In this document: piece after piece, positions 52,036 through 62,515 of the stretch
Position numbering within the stretch: the first letter of the stretch is position 1
Layout of the letters: each line of letters begins with the position of its first letter
NCBI GenBank assembly: GCA_034359265.1
Contig: CP136893.1
Coordinates: forward strand, 44,899,501-44,963,500
DNA from: Canna indica
Lineage: Eukaryota; Streptophyta; Magnoliopsida; Zingiberales; Cannaceae
Direction: 5' to 3'
Length of the DNA: 64,000 nt
Made by a program: the position numbers and the translations under genes
The notes under the pieces: generated by a model
Database searches by the model: none
What the model was told of the DNA's origin: nothing
Seen by the model: only the letters and a program-made list of their open reading frames with translations

Positions 52036-52265
52036 CGGACGCGCGCCAGAATCGTCCACTTCGGACACGCGCCGGTTTGTCCACTTCGGACACGCGCCGG
52101 AATCGTCCACTTCGGACGTGCGCCGGAATCGTCCACTTCGGACGCGCGCCAGAATCGTCCAATTCGGACTCGCGCCGGAATCGTCCACTTCGGACGCGCG
52201 CCGGAATCGTCCACTTCGGACGCACGCCGGAATCGTCCACTTCGGACGCGCGTCGAAATCATCCA
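52036..52265. repeat. 26-bp tandem array in CACTA-2 (about 9 units)
   Basis: Same unit as in CACTA-1 (TTCGGACGCGCGCCGGAATC and the CGTCCAC remainder), but with one unit shortened near 52070. The count and the pattern of variant units differ from CACTA-1, showing that the array changes by unit gain or loss. Confidence 0.9.
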
Positions 52266-52302
52266 ATATGGACTCGAACTATCTCGAAACATTTAGAAAA
52301 TA

Positions 52303-52634
52303 ATCCGATAGTATATTACGTGAAGTATCCGGCTCGAAATAAAGATAGAGCAGATTGGCGTGTAGTCTGTAAGACAAAAGGTAGAGAAAAAATTGATCCG
52401 ATAGTAGGAGAAAATGATCCTCCTGGTTTCTATCAAGAAGATGATCTTCTTGCTGTGGATCGTATTATTCCAATACTCGAGGATGCAGACACAACGTCAA
52501 TTCAATTAGAAGTTGAATATGCTGATGATGACGATCATGAAATTGAGGAAGCTGGAGATGAAGAAGATGAAGAAGAGGAAGAAGAGGAAGAAGAAGAAGA
52601 ATTCGAAGACTATTATTCAGATGATGAAGAATAA
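52303..52634 (+). pseudogene. TNPD transposase C-terminal remnant in CACTA-2
   Basis: Open frame with VYYVKYPARNKDRADWRVVC and KTKGR, resembling the C-terminal (DUF4216-like) part of plant CACTA TNPD transposases. GFYQEDDLLAVDRIIP and a strongly acidic Asp/Glu tail ending SDDEE-stop follow. The frame also runs upstream through the tandem array, but that part is not taken as protein. The catalytic transposase core is absent. It lies about 75 bp upstream of the TNPA-like gene, in the TNPD-then-TNPA order of En/Spm-type elements. CACTA-1 has lost this piece. Confidence 0.65.
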
Positions 52635-52709
52635 TTGTAAAGTATATATTTTATTAAATATATCTCTACTATTTATACAATAATCTAATTATATGTCTGT
52701 TCGACAGAT

Positions 52710-54224
52710 ATGTCTGGTCGTGGTTATCGACGCAGGAGAGCTTCGGAGTCTCCGATCGGTGAGACTCCAGCACTTACTCATGCTGCTGATCCTCCTGTTG
52801 CTGATCCTCATGAGGATGATACTGTCGAGGCTAGTACATCCAGACGCAGGCGGCCACGCGGGCCGAACAGGTGGCAGCCGCCACCAGCCACAGAGTCACG
52901 TAGATTGATTAGCGTGATTGGGGAGCGGTAATATATCATGAATTATGAATCATTACAAATTCATTATATCATAATATAATATTAAAATTTATTTTTATTG
53001 TGCAGGTTCGAGCAAGAAGAAGTGCCGAGGAGCATTTCTTCTACTATTCGACGATACATGCACGGGGCATGGCCTACGTGGTCTCACATGCCTAGCGAGC
53101 ACGTCGACATGTTATGGCGCGAGTTTGAGGCACGTATTATTAATTTTTTTTACATGCATGATGATATATTAATATTGGTACTGATATTATTATTTTGCAG
53201 GCTCGCTATACATGGGCCGAGGACCAGAGGCCCTTCATTTACGCTGCCTGGGAGGCTATTTCCCGGGCAAGGTACAACGGGCAGCTGGGGCAGGCTCGGT
53301 CCCAAGCGATGGCCCGAGCTGGGACCACTAACATTGCGGAGACTCGGGGATACGGCCCCGGTTGGATTACTCTGGATATATGGGACCAGCTCGTGGGGAT
53401 ATGTTCGACGGATCGATGGCAGGAGGTTTCTCGGAATGCGGCTAGAAATCGCATGTCGGGGGGAGCAGCGCGTCACACCGACGGCTCTGTTGCATTTGCA
53501 GTGCACGCAAACCGTATGGTAAGTATATCTTTTAATTATATATTTTATTTGTTATTATGTGTACTAATTAATGTATTTGTTTTGTAAATGTAGACGACGG
53601 TGTCGGATGACGGGAGTGTCCAGCGACCCTCCCCGATGGCGGTGTTTGAGCGGACTCACCGTCGAGCACATGGGACGGGGGAGTACATCCACAACCGCGC
53701 TGCATACATTATGGTAATTATATATTTGTTTAAATTATTCATTATATATTTATAATTTAAGTTTTATGATAAATATTAAACAAAAAATCAAACTCGAGTA
53801 GGAGACCTACAGCCAGACGGTGGTGCAGCGCGGGGGTACCCCTGAGGACTTTGACGCAGCATCGTGGGTCGAGGCCACAGGTGGCTGGGACCATGGCCGC
53901 GTATATGGCTTCGCAGATAGTGGTCATGCGCGAGCCGTGCTAGGGCCACTTGGGGCACCGACCCCTCCGGTCGCTGGTGAGCGGCCGTCCACCTCTAGAT
54001 CCAGTTATGATCATAGTAGCAGAATAAGGACTCTAGAGGAGACGGTCGCGCGTCAGAGTCAGATGATGGAGGAGATGCATGCTATGCTACGCAACATGTC
54101 AGGTCATCCCGAAGCATGCATCTCTTCGGCATCATCTAATCCATCGTCCTCGAGTCAGTCCACGCCGATGTACACTCAAGCACTCCAGACCTCGCCATAT
54201 GATCCAGACCATCCTCCATCGTGA
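52710..54224 (+). CDS. TNPA/Transposase_24-like protein of CACTA-2, five exons, intact
   Basis: Exons inferred from open frame and splice signals: 52710-52927, 53006-53129, 53201-53518, 53594-53713 and 53802-54224, totalling 1203 bp or 400 residues with no stop. Introns 1, 3 and 4 are GT-AG; intron 2 fits the frame only with a GC donor (GAG|GCACGT). The start is MSGRGYRRRR. The basic N-terminus carries RRRRPRG near residue 55. The middle has RRYMHGAWPTWSH, YTWAEDQRPFIYAAWE and GGAARHTDGSVAF, and RTLEETVARQSQMMEEMHAM forms a coiled coil near residue 345. The family is the second protein of plant CACTA elements, which in En/Spm binds subterminal motifs and brings the ends together in the nucleus. 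The hairpin arrays at both ends are the likely targets (inference). Confidence 0.8.
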
Positions 54225-54509
54225 TCGTGAGATTTTTTGTTTGGATATTGAACTTGTTACTGAGATATTGAACTTGTTTAACTTATTTTGTTTGGATATT
54301 GATACTTCAATTTTGCATTTGAATTGTTTTTATACTATCGTGGATAATTATCAATATAAATATAATTGTTTTGATGTATATCTTGGTGTGTTTGTGATGT
54401 GTGAATGAATGTGTGTATGAGGGTATGGGTGTGTGAGTTATGTATCAGATAATGTATCAATGTATCAATGGAAATTTGAAATTTTTATTTTTTTCGTTTC
54501 CAGGTTCAC

Positions 54510-54885
54510 ATCATCAGCAACGGCTTTCCCACGGCTGTCCGTGGGAAAGCCGTTGCTAAAAGTTTATCGAAAGTCGTTGCTGATGACCTACAGCAACGGC
54601 TTAGCGACGGGGTTTTACTAACGGCGTTGCTACGGACTCAGCGGCCGTTGCTATTAATGTTATCAGCAACGGCTCCGTGTCCGTTGCTGATAATATTTTT
54701 AGCGACGGCTCGAGCGGCCGTTGCTGATAATGTTTTGAGCGACGGCCCGAGCGGCTGTTGCTGATCCGTTGCTAAGTTATCAACAACGTGACTTTCTGTC
54801 ACGGCTCTATTGCAACGGCGCGGCCGTTGCTGATGCTCTTCAGCAACGGCTCAGCAATGGCATCAGCCGTTGCCGATGCCCATTA
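54510..54885 (+). repeat. CACTA-2 3' subterminal hairpin array
   Basis: About 14 GCAACGG/CCGTTGC motifs in alternating orientation, parallel to the CACTA-1 3' array but about 20 bp shorter, lacking one CCGGGTCTG-type segment. Confidence 0.88.
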
Positions 54886-55143
54886 TTCTAGTAGTGTCCT
54901 ACGACTGAGAACATTTAGAATAGGGGCATCTGGATTCCTAGTCTAACTGGAATGATCTCATTATGGCCTTGGAATCAATTGCTCGGGTCCATGGGGTTCG
55001 TTACAATCTAATATATACAAAATATAGATGAAGCATATGATGAAAAGTTACTTCATATCATTCATTAAGCAAAAATAGTTCCCTATATATCAACATGTGA
55101 TTTGCTCAAGGGCACTATTTCTTTCACCTATTACGGGCTCCCA

Positions 55144-56682
55144 CACTAATATAATATTAGCTATCAGCCACGGGGCTCACCGATGGCCACCTGGGCCGTT
55201 AGAACCATTCATGACTTTTCGACGGTCGTAAGAGCCGTGGCTGATGCAACCCAATCAGCCACGGCTCGTATATAGTCGCCCAATGCCGTCGCTCAAAGGT
55301 GATGGTGCGCACGGGGCGCAAAATGAAATAACCTAGTAGCGACGGCTTAGCGGGGGCCAAAGAGCCGTCAGTGATGTAAGTAAGTAATTAGCCACAGTCA
55401 GGAGCGGCCGTCGCTTATTAATTGATGGCGCGAACGCAGCGTGGAAATAAAAAACACATCACCGACGGCTCAGAGAGGGCTACGCGATCGTCGCTGATAC
55501 TATCATTATTTGTCCATGGTTTACCGATGACCGAGGGGCAGTCGTTGAAAAACCTTTTTATTTGCGTTCGCACCCAACCCTTCCTCTTTCCCCTGCTCTC
55601 TTCTCTCTCCGTCGCTGTCGACCGAGATTTCACCTCCGCCGATCGTCCTCTACGTGACCCTTCTCACCGTTGAGACGCCGCCCTCGACCTCACTGTGTCG
55701 CCGTCCCCTCTCCCTCGCTCGCACCGCCGCCCCCTCTCCTCCTTTCCCTCACCCGCGTGGCCGCTGGCCGGCCTACTCCCTCGCCCTCACTGCCGATCCC
55801 TCTCCCCTCTCTGCTGCCACCAAGTGAGTTCGATCCCCTCTCCCCTCTCCGAGCTGGCGTAGAACATGCAGGCACTCCTCACGCAAATTATGTCTCACTT
55901 TGGCCTTCCACCGATGATGTCGCAGTCGTCCTCCTCCTCGACCCAATCACTGTCGACTCCACCGCCTCCACCACCTCCACCACCTCCACCACCTCCACCG
56001 CAGCCGTGAGATTACCTCCACCGCAGCCGTGAGATTTTAGTTTATTATATTTTGTTTATATTTTGATACTTGTTTGTATACTAATAGTTGTTTATATACT
56101 TATGGTTGTATATATATGATATTTGGTAATTGTTTGCCTCCAGTTTGAGGCTTAGATTGACGATATTTATGTAAAACTTGTATGTTTGGTTTCAAATGCA
56201 TGTGTATGATATTTTTTGGTTGTAATCTGTGATTGAAAATAGATTGTAATATATAAATATCATTGTATACAAGTATTTACAAAATTTTTATTTTTTTTCA
56301 GTTACAGGATATACCTTCAGCCACAGCTTACCTACGGTCGACCGTTACTAAACCGTGGCTGAAAGCTTATCATAAATGGTTGAGGCTGGGCAGCACTAAA
56401 TATCACGGTTGCTAATAGTATCACCGACGGCCCGAAGATGTGGCTAATGTGTTTGTATCAGTGACAGCCACCTATAGCCGTCACTAATGTGTTTAAGTCA
56501 GCGACAACGCTTGTGGCTGTCGCTAATGATTACTTCTGACGATTGGGAGAGGTTGTCACAACTTATTTGAGACGCGCACATAAGTGACGACATTTTGCCA
56601 TGGCTAACGCCGTTCGTGATAGTTGTCACCGATGATTCATCCACGACTTGAGCCGTCGGTGATAACAACAATTCTAGTAGTG
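55144..56682 (+). mobile_element. CACTA-3, small non-autonomous element with a different subterminal motif
   Basis: Starts CACTAATATAATATT and ends AATTCTAGTAGTG, with the 3-bp duplication CCA (55141-55143 and 56683-56685). Beyond CACTA the two termini are diverged. The subterminal regions carry CAGCCACGGC, GCCGTGGCTGAT and GCGACGGC motifs in both orientations (55155-55400 and 56300-56665) instead of CAGCAACGGC. Internal sequence has a pyrimidine-rich stretch and CCACCT/CCTCCA repeats (about 55965-56030) but no transposase. Confidence 0.85.
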
Positions 56683-56685
56683 CCA

Positions 56686-57396
56686 CGTCCCCAACAACCC
56701 CAAGCTCGCTTCTCGCGAGCTTGGTTCTCACTGAGTCTGCTCCTCGACCCTAAATACGGCCTCCATCTCAGCTCCGCACGCTCTAAACGAATGACACACC
56801 TCAAGCTTGATTTTCTCTGGGTTTAGTCCTCGGCCCCCAGAGTCGCTACTTTTGGCCTTAAAGCCCTTACTCGATTCCTTGCGCATGGTCCTTCCCAACG
56901 CACCTCGGCGACCTCGGCTTGAACCCCCAAGAGCAGTCCTCAGCCCCCAAATCCACTACTTCTGGCCTTAAATCCCTTACTCAACTCCTCGTGCGTGGTC
57001 CTGCCCTAAGCTCCTCGATGAGCTCACGTTGAACCCCCGAGAGCAATCCTCGGCCCCAAAGCCAGTACTTCTAGCCTTAGAGCCCTTACTAGACTCATCG
57101 TGTGAAGTCCTACCCTACGCTCCTCGGCGAGCTCGGCTTGAACCCCCAAGAGCAGTCCTCGGCCCCTAGAGCCGCTACTTCTAGCCTAAGAGCCCTTACT
57201 CAACCCCTCACGCGCGGCTCAGTCTTATGCTCCTCGACGAGCTCAGCTTGAGCCCCCTAGTGTGGTTCTTGGCCCCCAAAGCCGCTACTTTCGTCCTCAG
57301 AGCCCATACTCAACCTCTCGCACGTAGTCCTAGCGCATGCTCCTCAGCGAGCTTGGCTTGAACCCCTGAACGATTCTCGGCCTCCATAGTCGTTAC
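56686..57396 (+). repeat. ~110-bp tandem repeat in the Tat 3' untranslated region
   Basis: The landmark TCCTCGGCCCCC recurs, with changes, at 56827, 56937, 57047, 57156, 57266 and 57374, i.e. every 108-110 bp. Each unit also has GCTACTT, CCCTTACTC and GAGCTCGGCTTGAACCCCC. The sixth unit is cut by the solo LTR at 57397 and the sequence continues at 59003. Units differ at many positions, so this is an old or drifting array. Confidence 0.9.
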
Positions 57397-59002
57397 TGTT
57401 GGTGAAATGGCCACACTAGAGGGGGGGGGGGGTGAATAGTGTGTTAACTAAATCTATTTGCCTAAATTCCATTTTAAACGTTTTCTTAAACTACTTAGGT
57501 AATTCATAATTGAGTGACTAAATGCAGAAGCGATTAATGATAAAGAAATTAACACAAATAAAATATTAATGCTAACACAATGATTTATAATGGTTCGGCC
57601 CCAATGCCTACTCCACTACCTAAGCACCCCGCTTAGGATTACCAAACTAATTTAACTAGAATAATTAGTTTCCTTACAATGAGGACTTTACACCAGAAAG
57701 TCTCCACTCTCAAATCGAAGGCACTTCCACACCCGGAAGTATCCCGTCTTCCTACCAAGAGCACTCTCCCACCTCAACCTAAGGACAACTCAACTAATCC
57801 TAGCAAACTAAGTTTACATTGGTGGATTTAAGCCTTAACACCAAGGAATCCACCAACTCAATCAACCTAGCACTCTAGGTTTACACCAATGGTATACAAT
57901 GAAAATAAACCACAAAATAGACAAACCATGGAGCAAATAAATAATAAAACAAATACTTAGCTCCAAACAAAACTCCGTAGTCCTCTTGATGCCTTAAGAA
58001 GATGAATCGGTGAAGCTTGAAGGCTAAATCAAGGTGTGGAGGTCAAAACTAGGGTTCTTGCAAGGATGGCTCAATGAAAGCTTGTAGAGATGCTTAGGAT
58101 CACACTTTGAGGCTTGGAAGCATGAATGGTAGGCTAGAAATAAGTTTGGGATGGGAATTTATAACCCCCAAACACCAAGGCTTGTCAATGGGCATTTTTC
58201 TACCCGTTGGCGATGCCCGGTCGCTTGACGATCGATCGTCGATCAACCGACCGAGCGACCGCCGAGTGACCGAAGACCTACTGCCCATTTTGGGCATCAT
58301 TCGGTCGACCGGTCGATCGACCAAAATGCCTTCTCTGTCTGCCGGTCGACCGAAACTGGATAGGGCAGACTGCTTGGTTAGGCTAGTTTTTCTACTTGTT
58401 TGCTCATTTTTGGGTTTAGTTTTCGCTAAGTCCTCTTATATAACATTTATGTTTTAAAATATCTAAAAAATCAAAATCCTTAAGAATAAAAATCTAACTT
58501 TTGAGGTATAGTACAAATTATCGAAAATTGGAACTTTTATAATCTCCCGGGTCAAATATGGGTAGGCTAAAGGCTTCCAAAAAATCCTTAAAAATATATC
58601 GTTATCTAGTTTTTACCTAAGGAACAATTACTGGAACTTTTGGTGCCAAGAAAATGTCTAGGTCATATAGCCCTCCAAGGAGCTCCCTAGGCTTAGTGAA
58701 TTTCAGGGCAGTTTTCGAATTTTCATGTTTTGGGGTTCGGGTTTAGCTTTTGGGTTCTTTGCATCATAAAAGAGGATTACAACACATGCTAGACACCCTA
58801 AACCTAAACTCTATCTTCCTGAAGAAATCCAAGCGTCGACGACCATCCTTGCCGATTTCTCAATTTCTCAAATTTTTTCGATCGGGGACGACGTGCACTA
58901 ACCGACTTGGAACCTAAAAGTATTTTTAAATTAAACATTAGTTCCATGTTTGTCATCATCAAAACCGAGATTAAGACCAAGGTTGAAAACCTTAGGCCAA
59001 CA
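57397..59002 (-). mobile_element. Solo SIRE-like LTR, copia-5c
   Basis: On the minus strand starts TGTTGGCCTAAGG (59002) and ends CATTTCACCAACA (57397). Flanked by the exact duplication GTTAC (57392-57396 and 59003-59007). It has the hairpin module CCTAAGC/GCTTAGG at 57619-57637, a palindrome cluster at 58195-58350, a TATA-like site in GGAATTTATAACCCC near 58155 and a run of 12 G at 57421-57432. Confidence 0.95.
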
Positions 59003-59349
59003 GTTACCTCTGCCCTCAACAAATCGAGGGGCCGGTCAAACTCAGCAAGGACACAACAAGGATAAAAACAAAAGACATCCTTTTTATTCATAAAATCCCA
59101 AAAAGGGATATTTACACTTACAAACCCATAAAGTGCAGCCCATCGACAAGATACAAAATGGCCTGCCGGCAAAATAGCTACTTAGAAAGCATCCCAGGAA
59201 CATTGTCACTGACCAAGCTGCGCGGACAAGAACCTCAGATCTGGGTTCTACTATTAGGATATAACATCATACGAAGACTTGGTCGAAAAATCTCCTGCAA
59301 CCAAGGGGTTGAAGGGCAAGGAGGAGAGGAGACTTGGAAAAATTAGGAC
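59003..59349 (+). other. Tat 3' untranslated region, distal part
   Basis: Continues the Tat element after the solo LTR. A short purine-rich stretch occurs near 59310-59340 (GGGCAAGGAGGAGAGGAG), which could be near a polypurine tract, but no Tat LTR follows because copia-6 begins at 59350. No reliable gene. Confidence 0.5.
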
Positions 59350-60603
59350 TGTTGATCGAATACCCACACTAGAAATGGGGGGTTGAATAGTGTTGGGTGA
59401 ATTTTAACTTCTATTCGATTTCTTTAGAGTTCAATTTCTAATGCAACCAAATTGATCACACAAATAAATTACTATGCTTGACAAGTAATATTTAGATAAA
59501 AAGCACAATCAAATAAGAAATGCAAAGACAAGTAATTATAGTGGTTCGGCCAACCGCTTACTCGACTACCTTGGCTCCACACCAAGGATTTCTAACCAAA
59601 TCCTTTATATACTTTGTGTTTCCCTTTGAATACAACCAATGACTCGCTTCTCAACCCATTGAGAACTCCTCAAATCTATTCACCTAGGCAAAACACAATT
59701 CTATGAAGGAAACCCTAAGTGTTTACACTAGCACACCTAGCAAGCTAACAATGAAGAAACACGTTCAAATAACAAATAAAATTACGATGAAAAGAGCTAA
59801 AGAGTGAAGCACAACTAAAATATCTTTCCCAAGCCTTCAACACCTCCAACTCTACAAGATGTTGAGGTCGAATCAAAGCCGGAGTCGTGGGAAGATGAGT
59901 GCTTGAGAGAAATCGTCAATTGGAGAAGCAAGGGCGAACAATTCAAGCTTAGAAGGCACCAATCCCGCTTAGGAAGCTTTTAAGAATGGTTAAGAAGTGT
60001 TAATGAAGGTTGGTAAGGGGTATTTATAACCCCTCACTCTGCAGCTCATTCGAATGGGCATTTTTCTGCCCGTTGGACACAGTCTGGTCGCTTGTCGATC
60101 GACCGACCGATTGACTGCCTAGCGACCGCTAGGCTACTGCCCTATCCTGGCCACATTGGGTCGACCGACTGGTTGATCGACTTGACTATTGCCCATTTTT
60201 GGATTTGTCCGATTGATCGACCGGTCGATCGAATTGGCCACTGCCAGTTTTTGGCTTTGTTCGGTCGATAGACCGGTCGATCGAACGTGGGCTGAGGATC
60301 TTTTTTACATTTATTTTGTTGCGCTTTGTTCCTGGATTTCGTTACCAAGTTTTGACTTGAATAACATTACAAATAGGCTTGGGATATGTTCCTAGGGATA
60401 TATTATATAAAATCTATTTGGTGATCTATGAACTCTACTCAATTTACATTGGAGCCTTTTTGCCAATTTTTGTATTTCTCCGAGCGAAGTTCGCGCGCGT
60501 ATTGTAACCTCAACCTGAACTCAAAACTTCACCAATATATTAGATACATGTTTGTTATCATCAAAATAGAGATCGAAGCCTAGGGGGAACCCTTGGGCCA
60601 ACA
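59350..60603 (-). repeat. 3' LTR of copia-6 (1254 bp)
   Basis: On the minus strand starts TGTTGGCCCAAGG (60603) and ends in GTATTCGATCAACA (59350). It has a palindrome cluster at 60085-60290, a TATA box in an inverted repeat at 60012-60038 (8 of 10 arm positions pair) and the hairpin module CCTTGG (59569-59574) with CCAAGG (59582-59587). Confidence 0.92.
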
Positions 60604-61029
60604 ATCTCTCCTTTCTGATGATGACAAACAAAACATGAAATTCTATAAAACTCTAAGTACCATTTGTGAGTTTGAGTTAAGGCATACACAACCTATATTG
60701 AAACTTGACATATGCTCCCCCTATCAATATGCATATCATGCTTATAACTCTTGTTATCTATATGCATCATAAAACACATGTGACCTTGCTTGTTCTCCCC
60801 CTTTTGACCTCAATCAAAAAGGGCAAGAACTAAGGTACTATTTATGAGTTTCATCAATAAAACCGAAAAAAATATAAAACCGAGTATCATCTATCACTAT
60901 AGTCCTTCCTATCAATGTAAGCCTATAGAAGGCAAACATCGATAAGTCGCAAAGCCCCATTACAAGGCAATACATAAGTGTGATGATAGTACATGAAATG
61001 CAATTTTTCAAAAGGTATGTAAATTTTGA
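60604..61029 (-). other. Copia-6 3' untranslated region
   Basis: No gene. Purine-rich sequence next to the LTR (AGAAAGGAGAGAT on the minus strand) is a degraded polypurine tract; copia-2 and copia-4 have AAAAAGGGGGAGAT at this place. A second purine tract, AAAAGGGGGAGAA, is at about 60795-60810. Confidence 0.75.
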
Positions 61030-62200
61030 AAGTTCAAACACTTGGAAAAGCACAAATCCCTAATTGCATTCTTAAATTTGTAAAGCCTTCTTCACTTAGG
61101 GGTTTTGTGAATATATCCGCAAGTTACTTGTCGGTGGATACAAATTCCACGGATATATTTCCCCTAGCTACATTATCCCTAAGAAAGTGGTGCCTTAGAT
61201 CAATGTGCTTGGTCCTAGAGTGTAAAATTGGATTTTTTGTTAAATTAATTGCACTAGTATTATCACAATGTATAGGTATACATGAATACTTATGTCCATA
61301 ATCTAAAAGGGTTTGTTCCATCCAAATGACTTGTGCACAACAACTAGTCGTAGCGATGTATTCTGCTTCGGTAGTTGAAAGTACAACCGAGTTTTGTTTC
61401 TTTGAAAACCAAGAAACAAGACTCATCCCTAGGAATTGACAACACCCACTAGTGCTTTTTCTTTCTACTTTAGACCCGGCAAAATCGGCATCCGAAAAAC
61501 CAATTAAATGGAAAGATGCATTACATGGATACCATAATCCTAAGTCAACAATGCCTTTCAAATATCTCAATATGTGTTTGACCACACTTAAGTGAGACAT
61601 TTTAGGACAAGATTGAAACATAGCACATGCACAAACACTAAACATGATATTGGGTCTACTTGTGGTTAAATGAAGAAGGCTACCGATCATACCTCGATAT
61701 CGTTTTTCATCTACCTTTGCACCATCTTCATCTTTATCAAGCTTAATGGATGTGCTCATTGGTATAGAAGCTATCTTGGCTTCATTCATCCCAAACCTTC
61801 TGATGAGCTCCTTTGTGTACTTGGCTTGATTTATGAAGATCTCTTTTTTGGTCTGCTTGATTTGTAGACCAAGCATGAAGGAGAGTTCTCCCATCATGCT
61901 CATCTCAAACTCCTCTTTCATACACTTTGCAAACCACTCACAATGCAATTCATTAGTAGCACCAAATATTATATCATCAACATAAATTTGCATGAGTAAA
62001 ATATCATTTTCATTATTTTTTATAAAAAGATAAACATCGGTTTTTCCAATGCTAAAACCTTGATCAATCAAAAATATAGAAAGCCTTTCATACCAAGCCC
62101 TAGGGGCTTGTTTTAAACCATACAAAGCCTTTTTAAGTTTAAAAACATGATTTCAAAACTCAAAACTTTCAAATCTGGGGGGTTGTTTAACATAAAGTTC
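61030..62200 (-). pseudogene. pol: RNase H and RT thumb/palm of copia-6
   Basis: A 333-codon open frame at 62125-61124. It has YGLKQAPRAWYERLSIFLID, the catalytic YVDDIIFGATN, SFMLGLQIKQ, MIGSLLHLTTSRPNIMFSVC, SDADFAGSKVERKSTSGCCQF, LSTTEAEYIATTSCCAQVIW and CDNTSAINLTKNP. All four RNase H acidic positions seen in the clade are present (SDAD, TEAE, CDN, and DLRHHF near the end). A stop at 61121-61123 precedes LADIFTKPL, and upstream near 62150-62200 two stops interrupt FIDEELYV and FEFxNHVFK. Confidence 0.9.
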
Positions 62201-62515
62201 TTAATCTATAAAACCATTTAAAAATGCACTTTTAACATCCATTTGAAAAAGTTTAAAACCTTTAAAACTTGCATAAGCCAAAAAAATGCGAATTGCCTCT
62301 AATCTAGCTACGGGAGCATAAGTTTCATTATAATCTATTCCTTCTTCTTGATTATACCCTAACCTAACTTTGTTTCTAATGACTAAACCTCCTTCATCTA
62401 ACTTGTTTCTAGATACCCATTTAGTCCCAATTACGGTTTGTCCGCTAGGTCTAGGTACTAAGTCCCAAACTTCATTCCTAACAAATTGATTAAGTTCCTC
62501 TTGCATAGCAATTAC
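62201..62515 (-). pseudogene. pol: RT N-terminal part of copia-6
   Basis: [61 protein letters not shown] and [13 protein letters not shown], the first RT blocks of a Ty1/copia element. Two codons are lost in RLGYNQEEG where the others read [12 protein letters not shown]. It is separated from the integrase by a stop near 62516. Confidence 0.88.

Larger units (their letters stand above)
51282..54896 (+). mobile_element. CACTA-2, deletion derivative with an intact TNPA-like gene
   Basis: Starts CACTACTAGAAAC and ends ATTCTAGTAGTG, with the 3-bp duplication TCC (51279-51281 and 54897-54899). Same layout as CACTA-1, plus a TNPD C-terminal remnant at 52303-52634. The two elements are closely similar through the gene and array. 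The TNPD core is missing, so it is probably non-autonomous but may supply the second protein. Confidence 0.93.
49494..55126 (-). mobile_element. Solo LTR of the copia-3 family carrying CACTA-2
   Basis: On the minus strand starts TGAAAGAAATAGTG (55126) and ends CATCCCAACA (49494). Flanked by CCAAT (49489-49493) and CCTAT (55127-55131), a duplication with one difference. Its LTR halves are 49494-51281 and 54897-55126. The LTR lacks about 250 bp near 50910 relative to the copy at 9265-11392. No coding sequence is associated. Confidence 0.87.
37006..59349 (+). mobile_element. Tat-type Ty3/gypsy element, 3' half, heavily interrupted
   Basis: Plus-strand integrase pieces at 37006-37174, 47095-47371 and 48571-49020 join in sense when the insertions between them are removed. 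The long 3' untranslated region then runs to 59349 and includes a ~110-bp tandem repeat. The integrase motifs (YKWGIDLLGPFPQAP, KWIEAEPLS, GKGAYRIVEL) fit the Tat/Retand lineage. Gag, RT and both LTRs are not in the window. Confidence 0.75.

Noticed and set aside
55670..56032. Pro/Ser-rich open frame in CACTA-3
   Set aside because: Pyrimidine-rich repeats (CCACCTCCA) with no domain. The element is otherwise non-coding.
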